Under the pieces are notes generated by a model. The model was not told the DNA's origin. It saw nothing but the letters and a program-made list of their open reading frames with translations, and searched no databases. A stretch of DNA of 64,000 nt from Flavobacteria bacterium GWA2_35_26 (GTDB lineage: Bacteria > Bacteroidota > Bacteroidia > Flavobacteriales > Flavobacteriaceae). The stretch lies in contig MGWH01000002.1 in NCBI GenBank assembly GCA_001800905.1, positions 124,001 to 188,000 on the forward strand. The letters run 5' to 3'. The translations under genes and the position numbers were made by a program. This document shows positions 46,618-55,195 of the stretch, one piece after another (within the stretch, counting starts at the first letter, position 1; each line of letters opens with the position of its first letter).

Positions 46618-47262
46618 ATGAACAAACAGGAACGGGTAACATTTGTTATAAATACGTTAAAAGAATTGTATCCTACAATTCCGATTCCATTAGATCACAA
46701 AGATCCCTACACTCTATTGATTGCCGTATTACTCTCAGCACAATGCACCGATGTTCGAGTCAATCAGATTACCCCTCTCCTATTTGCCAAAGCAGATAAT
46801 CCCTATGACATGGTCAAATTATCTGTTGAGGAAATAAAAGCAATTATTCGTCCCTGCGGTTTATCTCCTATGAAATCAAAAGGAATTTTCGGTTTATCGC
46901 AAATTCTTATCGAAAAACACAACGGTCAAGTGCCTCAAAGTTTTGAGGCTTTGGAAGAATTGCCAGCTGTAGGACATAAAACTGCCAGTGTTGTCATGTC
47001 TCAAGCATTTGGCGTACCTGCTTTTCCAGTAGATACTCATATTCATCGATTAATGTATCGTTGGAATTTAACCAATGGAAAAAATGTAGTGCAAACTGAA
47101 AAAGATGCGAAACGTATTTTCCCCGAGGAATTATGGAATGAATTGCATTTGCAAATCATTTGGTACGGAAGAGAATATTCGCCAGCGCGAGGTTGGAATT
47201 TAGACAAAGACATTATTACCAAAACTATAGGAAGAAAATCAGTACTTAACAAAGTACTATAA
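46618..47262 (+). CDS. nth: Endonuclease III lacking the Fe-S cluster cysteines
   Basis: 214 residues from the ATG at 46618; an upstream in-frame ATG adds 13 residues within the divergent promoter region. The enzyme removes oxidised pyrimidines and nicks the abasic site. The helix-hairpin-helix LPAVGHKTA (115-123) with catalytic Lys121 and the catalytic Asp139 in PVDTHIHRL are intact. The C-terminal [4Fe-4S] loop is not: the four positions matching E. coli Cys187, 194, 197 and 203 are occupied by other residues (Ser188 at the first), and the last 120 residues have no cysteine. Expected to be active but cluster-free. Confidence 0.93.
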   Translation: MNKQERVTFVINTLKELYPTIPIPLDHKDPYTLLIAVLLSAQCTDVRVNQITPLLFAKADNPYDMVKLSVEEIKAIIRPCGLSPMKSKGIFGLSQILIEKHNGQVPQSFEALEELPAVGHKTASVVMSQAFGVPAFPVDTHIHRLMYRWNLTNGKNVVQTEKDAKRIFPEELWNELHLQIIWYGREYSPARGWNLDKDIITKTIGRKSVLNKVL

Positions 47263-47360
47263 CAATATAAAGACCGAACTACTTTTTATCCAATTCAAAA
47301 AAAGAATTTTAATTAATTTTTTTATTTGTTATGAAAAATAAATTCAAATTGATATTTTGT

Positions 47361-47368
47361 TATATTTG
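47361..47368 (+). promoter_or_regulatory. Putative -7 box of the lysine-catabolism operon
   Basis: Exact TATATTTG, 35 nt before the ATG at 47404. The nearest TTTG (47325-47328) is too far upstream (32 nt) for a normal -33 element, so an activator may be needed. Confidence 0.45.
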
Positions 47369-47403
47369 TAACACATCAATCAATTTTTGTTAAATTTTAT
47401 ACT

Positions 47404-48483
47404 ATGAAAAAAATAATTATTTTAGGAAGCGGTAAAATAGGATCGACAGCAGCATTTATGTTGCAAGAAAGTTCAAAATTTCAAGTCACCATTGTAGATA
47501 ATCATCGACAGGATCATCATACTGAGCTTGAAAAAGCGGGAATTGTTGTTTTGATAAAGAATATTTCAGATGCAAATACAATCGATGCCGTTTTAGCAAA
47601 CGGGTACGAATATGTACTGAATGCCTGCCCTTACCATTTAAACATTGGAATTATTGATGCGGTAGCCAAAAAAGATATGCATTATTTTGATCTGTCAGAA
47701 GATGTGAAGTCTGCCAATTATATTAAAGAAATAGCTAAAAAATCAAAAAGCACATTTATTCCACAATGTGGACTCGCTCCAGGATTTGTTAGTATAAGTG
47801 CCAATCATTTGTGTAATTATTATGACGAATTAAAAGATGTAAAGTTGCGAGTTGGTGCTTTGACACTTAGTCCAAACAATATGTTGAAATACAATCTATC
47901 TTGGAGTACTGACGGACTCTTAAACGAATACTCTCATCCTTGTGATGCCATAGTAAATGGCACGTTTACAAAGGTGCTACCGCTAGAAGGATTAGAACAT
48001 TTTTGTTTAGAAGGTATTGAATATGAAGCGTTTAATACTTCCGGAGGAATTGGTGGATTAGCAGAGAAATTAAATGGTAAAGTAGAAAACTTAGATTATA
48101 AAACCATTCGTTACAAAGGACATCGCGACTTAATGAAATTCTTATTTGACGATCTTGGATTTAAAAATGACAGGCCATTATTAACGACAATATTCAATAA
48201 TAACATTGCCACTACATCTGAAGATGTAATAATTATTTACATCAGTGTAACTGGTTTAATTAACGGGAAACTAGAACAAAAAACGGTTTCACATACTATT
48301 CCAAATCAAATGGTAGGAAACAAACATTTTACAGGAATCCAATTAACAACAGCCGGATCTGTTTGCGCCGTAATTGATTTACATTCACAAGGAAAAATTG
48401 CACAATCTGGTTATGTAATGCAAGAAGATATTCCTTACGAGGATTATGTGAAAAGCCCATTCTTAAACTATTATTTTAAATAA
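47404..48483 (+). CDS. Saccharopine/lysine 6-dehydrogenase family protein
   Basis: 359 residues with an N-terminal Rossmann fold (GSGKIG at 8-13) and the catalytic domain of the saccharopine-dehydrogenase family (PQCGLAPGFVSISANHL, LSWSTDGLLNEYSHPCDAIVNG, FNTSGGIGGLAE). The length and lack of a bifunctional partner fit lysine 6-dehydrogenase, which oxidises lysine to allysine. The next two genes fit the following steps, so I favour lysine oxidation. Saccharopine reductase activity cannot be ruled out. First gene of a three-gene operon. Confidence 0.82.
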   Translation: MKKIIILGSGKIGSTAAFMLQESSKFQVTIVDNHRQDHHTELEKAGIVVLIKNISDANTIDAVLANGYEYVLNACPYHLNIGIIDAVAKKDMHYFDLSEDVKSANYIKEIAKKSKSTFIPQCGLAPGFVSISANHLCNYYDELKDVKLRVGALTLSPNNMLKYNLSWSTDGLLNEYSHPCDAIVNGTFTKVLPLEGLEHFCLEGIEYEAFNTSGGIGGLAEKLNGKVENLDYKTIRYKGHRDLMKFLFDDLGFKNDRPLLTTIFNNNIATTSEDVIIIYISVTGLINGKLEQKTVSHTIPNQMVGNKHFTGIQLTTAGSVCAVIDLHSQGKIAQSGYVMQEDIPYEDYVKSPFLNYYFK

Positions 48484-48491
48484 TACAATTC

Positions 48492-49394
48492 ATGGAAACC
48501 CAATATAAAAATCTTGACTATGTCTTAGAAGGATTAATCTCTCGTTATAAAGAACGCGTACCTGATGTGGATAAAATTGTAAATGGACTTTTAAAAGAGG
48601 GGATTTTAAATAGTGAATCTGCATTTCATAATGATCATATAGCTTTTAGAACTATGGGGGTAGCCAACCTAGGAATTACCTCTATGGAAAAAATATTTCT
48701 TCATTATGGTTACGAGAAAAAAGAGTACCTCTATTTTGAAGAAAAAAAATTAAATGCCTATTGGTACAACCCTCCAAAACCCGAATACCCAAGAATATTT
48801 ATTAGTGAATTGCGAGTGGATGATTTGTCACCTACAACACAAGAAATAATACTAAAATATACAAATGAGGTTACGGCCGATCCTGTAGATACTTTAGATT
48901 TAAACGACCCAAAGGCAGTAGATCATTTTCTGCATAAAGCATTATGGTCTTTACCAACTTTGGCAGATTATACAACTCTTTTAAAAGAAAGCGAATATGC
49001 TGCATGGACGATTTACAATCGGTATTATTTAAATCATTTTACTATTAGTGTCCATGAATTGGCAAAATGCAATGATTTAGAATCTTTCAATATTTGGCTA
49101 GAAAAAAACGGAATCCAATTGAATGATTCTGGTGGAAAAATTAAAAAAAGCCCTGATGGGCTACTATGGCAAAGTTCGACTGTAGCACAAATGATTGAAG
49201 CCACTTTCTCAAACAATGAGAAAATGCTAATTTCAGGATCTTATGTCGAATTTGCAGAAAGAAAAGTACTACCTGAATTCCGCCATTTGCCCAAAGAAGC
49301 AATTCGACGTGAACACCGTAGAGATGGGTTTGAAGCTAAAAATGCAGATAAAATATTCGAAAGCACTTTTACTTCACAAACAACAAAAAAATAA
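48492..49394 (+). CDS. DUF1338 protein, HglS/YdcJ-like 2-oxoadipate dioxygenase/decarboxylase
   Basis: 300 residues. The DUF1338 family includes HglS, a non-haem iron enzyme of Pseudomonas that turns 2-oxoadipate into D-2-hydroxyglutarate during lysine breakdown. The HxxxR pair His49/Arg53 (DHIAFR), a later His182 (NHFTIS) and Glu253 (YVEFAER) match the spacing of the known metal and substrate residues (His70/Arg74, His226, Glu294) approximately. It is about 160 residues shorter than HglS. It lies between lysine-dehydrogenase-like and ALDH7 genes (8 nt and 5 nt apart), which supports the role. Confidence 0.82.
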   Translation: METQYKNLDYVLEGLISRYKERVPDVDKIVNGLLKEGILNSESAFHNDHIAFRTMGVANLGITSMEKIFLHYGYEKKEYLYFEEKKLNAYWYNPPKPEYPRIFISELRVDDLSPTTQEIILKYTNEVTADPVDTLDLNDPKAVDHFLHKALWSLPTLADYTTLLKESEYAAWTIYNRYYLNHFTISVHELAKCNDLESFNIWLEKNGIQLNDSGGKIKKSPDGLLWQSSTVAQMIEATFSNNEKMLISGSYVEFAERKVLPEFRHLPKEAIRREHRRDGFEAKNADKIFESTFTSQTTKK

Positions 49395-49399
49395 AAAAA

Positions 49400-50929
49400 A
49401 TGGAAAATAATTTCATACAAAATTTAGGATTAATCGAGAAAGAATTAGGTACTTATACTGGTACAAATGCTTTCGGTAATTTTGAAAATAGCATCGCTTC
49501 ATTTTCTCCTGTAGATGGAAAAAAAATTGCTGATGTTGCCTTTACCTCTTCGTCAGATTATCAAAAAGTTGTAGAAAAAGCACTAGATGCACAACTACTT
49601 TGGAGAAAGGTTCCTGCACCAAAAAGAGGTGAAATCGTAAGACAAATTGGTAATGAATTACGAAATAAAAAAGCCGAATTAGGCCAATTAGTTGCCTATG
49701 AAATGGGGAAAAGTTTGCAGGAAGGGTTGGGTGAAGTTCAAGAAATGATTGACATCTGTGATTTTGCAGTTGGGGTTTCAAGACAATTGTATGGATTAAC
49801 TATGCATTCTGAAAGACCACAACACCGAATGTATGAACAATATCATCCTTTAGGAATCGTTGGGATTATATCTGCATTTAATTTTCCAGTTGCTGTTTGG
49901 AGTTGGAACACGGCTTTAGCTTGGGTATGCGGGAATGTATGTATTTGGAAGCCATCCGAAAAAACACCATTGTGCGCCATTGCTTGCCAAAAAATTGTTG
50001 CCAAAGTTTTCAAGGAAAATAATTTACCGGAAGGCATCTCCAATTTAATTATGGGTGATGGTACTTTGGGCGAAATCATGACAAAAGACACACGTGTTTC
50101 CTTAATTTCGGCAACCGGTTCTACTGCAATGGGTAAAAAAGTAGCAGTAGCAGTTGGGAATCGATTAGGAAAATGTCTTTTAGAATTAGGCGGGAACAAT
50201 GCAATAATAATTACAGAAAATGCTGATTTGTCACTAGCGGTTAGAGCAGCTGTTTTTGGAGCCATTGGAACAGCAGGACAACGATGTACTACCACAAGAA
50301 GACTTATCATTCATGAAAGTATATATACCTCATTTTTGGAGAAATTAGTTGTAGCTTACCAACAGCTTAATATAGGTTCCCCTTTAGATTCTAAAAATCA
50401 TATTGGACCTTTAATTGATCAGCATGCGGTACAAATGTATCTCAATGCACTTTCAAAATGCGAAAAGGAAAATGCTAGTTTTATTATCAAAGGAAAACAA
50501 CTTCAAGGAGCAGAATATGAATCGGGTTGTTATGTTAGTCCAAGTATCGTTGCGGTAGAAAAAACATTTGAATATTTAAAAGAGGAAGTTTTTGCTCCTT
50601 TATTGTACGTGATTAAGTATTCAAATTTAGAGGAAGCAATTGCTATTCAAAATGATGTTCCACAAGGTTTATCATCATCAATAATGACTTTAAACATGCG
50701 CGAAGCAGAACAATTCTTATCTGCTGAAGGTTCTGATTGTGGTATTGCCAATGTAAATATTGGGACTAGTGGCGCCGAAATTGGTGGTGCATTTGGAGGT
50801 GAAAAAGAAACTGGTGGTGGAAGAGAATCGGGTTCAGATGCCTGGAAAGCTTATATGAGACGACAAACAAACAGTATTAATTATAGCACTGAAATTCCGT
50901 TAGCACAAGGAATCCAATTTGATTTTTAA
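49400..50929 (+). CDS. Aldehyde dehydrogenase, ALDH7/AmaB type (alpha-aminoadipic semialdehyde dehydrogenase)
   Basis: 509 residues of the aldehyde-dehydrogenase superfamily. Oxyanion Asn161, general base Glu262 (LLELGGNN) and nucleophile Cys296 (GTAGQRCTTTR) are all present. The C-terminal signature NIGTSGAEIGGAFGG and GGGRESGSDAWKAYMRRQ is that of ALDH7A1/antiquitin. This branch oxidises alpha-aminoadipic semialdehyde, the product of lysine dehydrogenation, to alpha-aminoadipate. Last gene of the operon. An aminotransferase for the next step is not in the window. Confidence 0.92.
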   Translation: MENNFIQNLGLIEKELGTYTGTNAFGNFENSIASFSPVDGKKIADVAFTSSSDYQKVVEKALDAQLLWRKVPAPKRGEIVRQIGNELRNKKAELGQLVAYEMGKSLQEGLGEVQEMIDICDFAVGVSRQLYGLTMHSERPQHRMYEQYHPLGIVGIISAFNFPVAVWSWNTALAWVCGNVCIWKPSEKTPLCAIACQKIVAKVFKENNLPEGISNLIMGDGTLGEIMTKDTRVSLISATGSTAMGKKVAVAVGNRLGKCLLELGGNNAIIITENADLSLAVRAAVFGAIGTAGQRCTTTRRLIIHESIYTSFLEKLVVAYQQLNIGSPLDSKNHIGPLIDQHAVQMYLNALSKCEKENASFIIKGKQLQGAEYESGCYVSPSIVAVEKTFEYLKEEVFAPLLYVIKYSNLEEAIAIQNDVPQGLSSSIMTLNMREAEQFLSAEGSDCGIANVNIGTSGAEIGGAFGGEKETGGGRESGSDAWKAYMRRQTNSINYSTEIPLAQGIQFDF

Positions 50930-50934
50930 AGTAT

Positions 50935-50970
50935 AAAGCAGACTCTTTTGGATTAAATTGAGTCTGCTTT
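50935..50970. terminator. Terminator-like hairpin between the ALDH and 47-residue genes
   Basis: Perfect 11-bp stem aaagcagactc / gagtctgcttt with a 14-nt loop, directly after the ALDH stop and just beyond the small minus-strand gene. The T-run is weak, so efficiency is uncertain. Confidence 0.6.
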
Positions 50971-50973
50971 ATA

Positions 50974-51117
50974 TTAATTAGCGATAAATTCAAAAGTAGT
51001 GCGCTCCGATTTGACTACTTTCAACGCCTTTGAATAATCCAACAAGAAAGAAATAACTTCTTTCTTCGGTTTCATTTTTGGAGCAATAAATGATTTTTTA
51101 AAGTAGATTTTTGCCAT
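50974..51117 (-). CDS. 47-residue basic protein downstream of the ECF sigma factor
   Basis: A short reading frame from ATG (51117) to TAA (50974). The product starts MAKIYFKKSFIAPKMKPKKE and ends in a hydrophobic-polar stretch (VISFLLDYSKALKVVKSERTTFEFIAN). It is lysine-rich, with no signal peptide. It lies 50 nt after the sigma-factor gene on the same strand, with no terminator between. I recall similar tiny proteins beside this sigma factor in other flavobacteria, but know no function. Its size and composition, not a database match, support it. Confidence 0.6.
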   Translation of the reverse strand: MAKIYFKKSFIAPKMKPKKEVISFLLDYSKALKVVKSERTTFEFIAN

Positions 51118-51167
51118 AGTTGGTATTTACAGTTTACAATACAACGACAAAAACCACACATTATTGT

Positions 51168-51752
51168 TTAATTAGTTAAAGTAATTTGATGTTTATCAAT
51201 CACTTTTCTCAAATTAAGTAATGCATAACGCATGCGACCTAAAGCCGTATTGATACTAACTCCAGTAGCCTCCGATATTTCTTTAAAACTCATCTCTTGA
51301 TACAAGCGCATCATCAAAACTTCTTTTTGATCCGCTGGGAGTTCATCAACTAATTGGCGTAAATCTTTTGCTACCTGATCTGAAATTAATTGATTTTCAA
51401 TCGTTAAAGCATCATCTGTCATGATAGAAAAAATAGAAAATTCTTCTGTCTCTCTATACAAAGGCATTTTTTTGTTGCTGCGATAATGGTCTACGATCAG
51501 GTTATGTGCTATTCGCATTACCCAAGGAAGAAATTTTCCTTCTTCATTATACGCATTGGATTTCAAAGTTCGAATCACTTTAATAAACGTATCTTGAAAT
51601 ATATCGTTTGCCAAATCTCTATCGCCTAACTTGGAATAGATAAAACCGAAAATTTTAGATTGGTGTCTTTTGATAAGTGTTGCTAATGCAGCTTCGTTGC
51701 CAGCAATATAATCATGTACTAATGTAGCGTCATCAATAGGAGTAATAGCCAT
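51168..51752 (-). CDS. RNA polymerase sigma factor, ECF (sigma-70) family
   Basis: 194 residues. Region 2 (SKIFGFIYSKLGDRDLANDIFQDTFIKVIRTL, then WVMRIAHNLIVDHYR) binds the -10 element and core RNAP. Region 4 (LPADQKEVLMMRLYQEMSFKEISEATGVSINTALGRMRYAL) is a helix-turn-helix for the -35 element. No anti-sigma (FecR-like) gene lies next to it, unlike many Bacteroidota ECF factors that drive TonB receptors. It is divergent from uvrA across 274 nt. Confidence 0.93.
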   Translation of the reverse strand: MAITPIDDATLVHDYIAGNEAALATLIKRHQSKIFGFIYSKLGDRDLANDIFQDTFIKVIRTLKSNAYNEEGKFLPWVMRIAHNLIVDHYRSNKKMPLYRETEEFSIFSIMTDDALTIENQLISDQVAKDLRQLVDELPADQKEVLMMRLYQEMSFKEISEATGVSINTALGRMRYALLNLRKVIDKHQITLTN

Positions 51753-51975
51753 AAAATACCTTTTAGAGGGTTTGTAATTATAAAAAATGTTCTAAAAAGT
51801 AAAAATGTTATATAGGCTTCTGTTTTTGATGATTTGAATTTCAAATTTAATTTATTTTTATTGGATTAACCAAAAATAAAGTGATAATTTAATAAACAGT
51901 CCATTTAATACCTAAATATGGTATAACTTACCGATTGATAAATGGAATTAGAATGTGAATTTGGTGGTTGGGTTG

Positions 51976-52008
51976 TTGTCAATCTCAGATGGAAAATGCT
52001 TACTTTTG
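51976..52008 (+). promoter_or_regulatory. Putative uvrA promoter
   Basis: TTGT (51976-51979), 21 nt, TACTTTTG (52001-52008), followed by the ATG 18 nt later. I see no LexA-type site. Confidence 0.5.
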
Positions 52009-52026
52009 TGAAAATTAAAAAGTCCT

Positions 52027-54810
52027 ATGCCAACTGACATTGCTTCATTAGATCCTAAAAAAAACATCATCATAAAAGGCGCTCAAGTACATAATTTAAA
52101 AAATGTAGATGTCGCTATTCCAAGGAACAAACTGGTAGTAATTACAGGACTATCCGGATCCGGAAAGTCAAGTTTGGCCTTTGATACTTTGTATGCCGAA
52201 GGACAACGTCGCTATGTGGAAAGTTTATCGTCTTATGCGCGCCAATTCTTGGGCCGTCTAGATAAACCTAAAGTAGAATACATCAAAGGAATTGCACCTG
52301 CCATTGCTATTGAACAAAAGGTAAATACGACCAATGCCCGTTCCACCGTTGGTACCTCAACAGAAATTTACGATTATATCAAATTATTATATGCCCGAGT
52401 TGGGCGAACTTTTTCACCTATTTCAGGTCAAGAAGTCAAAAAAAATACAGTTACCGATGTCGTTTCAGAGGTGAAAAATTTAGAATTAGATAGCAAATGG
52501 TTGCTCCTTGCTCCTATTCATTTAGAAAAAGGTCGAAAACTTGAAGACAAACTCAACGTATTGTTACAACAAGGTTTTGCTCGAATATGGGTTGATGGCG
52601 AAATGGTTCGTTTGGACGATTTACCGAAAAATTTAGGCAAAAAAGAAATTTTCCTGATTGTAGATCGAATTGTTGTCAAAGACGAAGAAGAGTTTTACAA
52701 CCGATTAGCCGATGCTGTTCAAACAGCTTTTTTTGAAGGAAAAGGGATTTGCTATTTGCAAGAATTAAATTCCGATAAACGATTCTCCTACTCGAATAAT
52801 TTTGAATTGGACGGCATTTCTTTTTTAGAACCTAATGTACACCTATTTAGCTTTAACAATCCGTATGGTGCTTGTCCAGTTTGCGAAGGCTATGGCAATA
52901 TTATTGGTATTGATGCCGAATTAGTCATCCCAAACACGAGTTTATCCATTTTTGAAAATGCCATTTTCCCTTGGCGAGGAGAAAGCATGAGCTGGTACAG
53001 AGATGAATTGGTTAAAAATGCGTACAAATTTGACTTCCCAATTCACAAACCTTTTTTCGAATTGACCGAAGCGCAAAAAGAATTGGTTTGGACAGGAAAT
53101 CAATATTTTCAAGGGCTAAACGACTTTTTCAAAGAATTAGAGGAGAAAAACTACAAGATACAAAACCGAGTGATGTTGTCCCGTTACCGCGGAAAAACCA
53201 AGTGCAACACGTGCAAAGGAAAACGACTACGCATTGAAGCCTCTTATGTGAAAATAAATAGCAAAACCGTTTCTGATTTGGTGGATTTACCAATTCGTCA
53301 TTTGGTAGATTTCTTCAAAAATATTAAACTCAACGAATACGAAAAGCAAATTGCTAAACGCTTGCTGATCGAAATCAACAATCGCTTGTCTTTTTTAACC
53401 GAAGTAGGTTTGGATTACCTGACCCTAAATCGAAATTCGGCTACGCTTTCAGGTGGTGAGTCACAGCGTATCAACTTAGCGACTTCATTAGGAAGTAGTT
53501 TAGTAGGCTCGATGTATATTCTAGACGAACCGAGTATAGGATTGCATCCAAAAGATACTGAACGCTTGATTAAAGTATTGTTGTCTTTACGAGATTTGGG
53601 CAATACAGTAATTGTGGTCGAGCATGATGAAGATATTATGAAAGCTGCCGATATGATTATCGACATTGGTCCAGAAGCTGGAACTCATGGTGGTAATTTA
53701 GTAGCACAGGGAACCTATGACGAAATCCTGCAATCGGATTCTTTAACATCTCTATATTTGAATGGCAAATTGGAAATTGCTGTTCCAAAAAGACGAAGAC
53801 CATTCAAAAATCAAATTGAAATCAAAGGCGCTAGAGAAAACAACTTGCAAAACATTGATGTTAGTTTTCCATTAGACGTTCTTACAGTAATTACTGGCGT
53901 TTCTGGAAGTGGGAAAAGTACTTTGGTCAAAAAGATCTTATTTCCTGCCATGCAAAAGAAACTCGATAATGCGGGTGAAAAAGCAGGTCAATTTTCTGAG
54001 ATGACTGGTTCGTTTTCGCATATTAAACATATTGAATATGTAGATCAGAACCCCATTGGACGAAGTTCGCGTTCGAATCCAGTTACTTACATCAAGGCCT
54101 ATGATGATATTAGGGATTTGTATGCCAAAGAAAAGCTTTCAAAAGTAAGAGGCTATCAAGCCAAACATTTTTCTTTCAATGTAGATGGCGGTCGCTGCGA
54201 AAGCTGTAAAGGTGAAGGAACCATCAATGTTGAAATGGTTTTCATGGCCGATGTACAATTGCATTGCGAAACCTGTAACGGTAAACGTTTTAAGAAAGAA
54301 GTCTTAGAAGTTGCTTTTGAAGGCAAAAATATCAATGATATTCTAACAATGACTATTGATGATGCTATAGCCTTTTTTACCACGCACAAACAAACCAAAA
54401 TCACTCAAAAGCTACAACCACTTCAAGATGTTGGTTTGGGTTATGTACAACTAGGACAATCTTCATCTACACTTTCTGGCGGTGAAGCACAGCGTATCAA
54501 GTTAGCTTCGTTCTTAGTAAAAGGTGCTACCAAAGACAAAGCGCTTTTTGTATTTGACGAACCTACAACTGGATTGCATTTTCACGATATAAAGAAGTTA
54601 CTAGCTTCATTCGACGCGTTAATCGAGAAAGGACATTCCATTATTGTGATCGAACACAATTTGGATCTTATTAAATGTGCCGATTGGATTATTGATTTAG
54701 GCCCAGAAGGAGGAGAAAATGGAGGACAATTATTAGGTGCTGGAACTCCTGAAGATTTGGTAAAAATGAAAAAATCGATTACGGCTAGTTATTTGAAAGA
54801 AAAACTATAA
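52027..54810 (+). CDS. uvrA: Excinuclease ABC subunit A
   Basis: 927 residues, the damage-sensing ATPase of nucleotide excision repair. Two ABC modules are visible: Walker [13 protein letters not shown] near the N-terminus and [10 protein letters not shown] in the second half. The signatures [12 protein letters not shown] and [12 protein letters not shown] and Walker [11 protein letters not shown] and [10 protein letters not shown] accompany them. Zinc-finger cysteine pairs occur at [25 protein letters not shown] and CETCNGKRF. Slightly shorter than E. coli UvrA (940). Stands alone. Confidence 0.97.
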   Translation: MPTDIASLDPKKNIIIKGAQVHNLKNVDVAIPRNKLVVITGLSGSGKSSLAFDTLYAEGQRRYVESLSSYARQFLGRLDKPKVEYIKGIAPAIAIEQKVNTTNARSTVGTSTEIYDYIKLLYARVGRTFSPISGQEVKKNTVTDVVSEVKNLELDSKWLLLAPIHLEKGRKLEDKLNVLLQQGFARIWVDGEMVRLDDLPKNLGKKEIFLIVDRIVVKDEEEFYNRLADAVQTAFFEGKGICYLQELNSDKRFSYSNNFELDGISFLEPNVHLFSFNNPYGACPVCEGYGNIIGIDAELVIPNTSLSIFENAIFPWRGESMSWYRDELVKNAYKFDFPIHKPFFELTEAQKELVWTGNQYFQGLNDFFKELEEKNYKIQNRVMLSRYRGKTKCNTCKGKRLRIEASYVKINSKTVSDLVDLPIRHLVDFFKNIKLNEYEKQIAKRLLIEINNRLSFLTEVGLDYLTLNRNSATLSGGESQRINLATSLGSSLVGSMYILDEPSIGLHPKDTERLIKVLLSLRDLGNTVIVVEHDEDIMKAADMIIDIGPEAGTHGGNLVAQGTYDEILQSDSLTSLYLNGKLEIAVPKRRRPFKNQIEIKGARENNLQNIDVSFPLDVLTVITGVSGSGKSTLVKKILFPAMQKKLDNAGEKAGQFSEMTGSFSHIKHIEYVDQNPIGRSSRSNPVTYIKAYDDIRDLYAKEKLSKVRGYQAKHFSFNVDGGRCESCKGEGTINVEMVFMADVQLHCETCNGKRFKKEVLEVAFEGKNINDILTMTIDDAIAFFTTHKQTKITQKLQPLQDVGLGYVQLGQSSSTLSGGEAQRIKLASFLVKGATKDKALFVFDEPTTGLHFHDIKKLLASFDALIEKGHSIIVIEHNLDLIKCADWIIDLGPEGGENGGQLLGAGTPEDLVKMKKSITASYLKEKL

Positions 54811-54817
54811 ATCGAAA

Positions 54818-55110
54818 TTAGTAACAGGAATCCACAAAGGTTTTACCATCTTCATCTATGGCAATAAGAATTCGCTTTTCTTTGCCATAAACAAAGGTTA
54901 GATAAAGCCAACCTATTGACCATAATCCCAAGGTCAAACAAAACAATACAAAGTTAAAGCTGTGATTAATTCTCCTAGCTTCTCTAGATAAAATCGCAAA
55001 AGGTAATTTATCATTTCTCTCTTAACTATAAATCCGGTGCTAATTTTCGAACTTACTCGTTTATAAAAATCTTGTAAACTCTTATCCGAACTATACTGAT
55101 TGTCATTCAT
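54818..55110 (-). pseudogene. Frameshifted gene for a small two-helix membrane protein
   Basis: From ATG at 55110 the first frame reads MNDNQYSSDKSLQDFYKRV...STGFIVKRE. Past about position 55020 the sense continues only in another frame: ERNDKLPFAILSREARRINHSF, a hydrophobic segment FVLFCLTLGLWSIGWLYLTFVY, then GKEKRILIAIDEDGKTFVDSCY and a stop at 54818. The two parts join naturally if one base was lost near 55010-55030. Without this shift, the first frame gives an unconvincing C-terminus (MINYLLRFYLEKLGE...). It may be a recent mutation, a sequencing error, or programmed frameshifting. Confidence 0.65.
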
Positions 55111-55195
55111 AAAATGGGATTCTACTCTTACTACAAACAAAAATAATCCCATCCAATCTACTATACAATACCAAGATTTAGTGATATTACACCAA

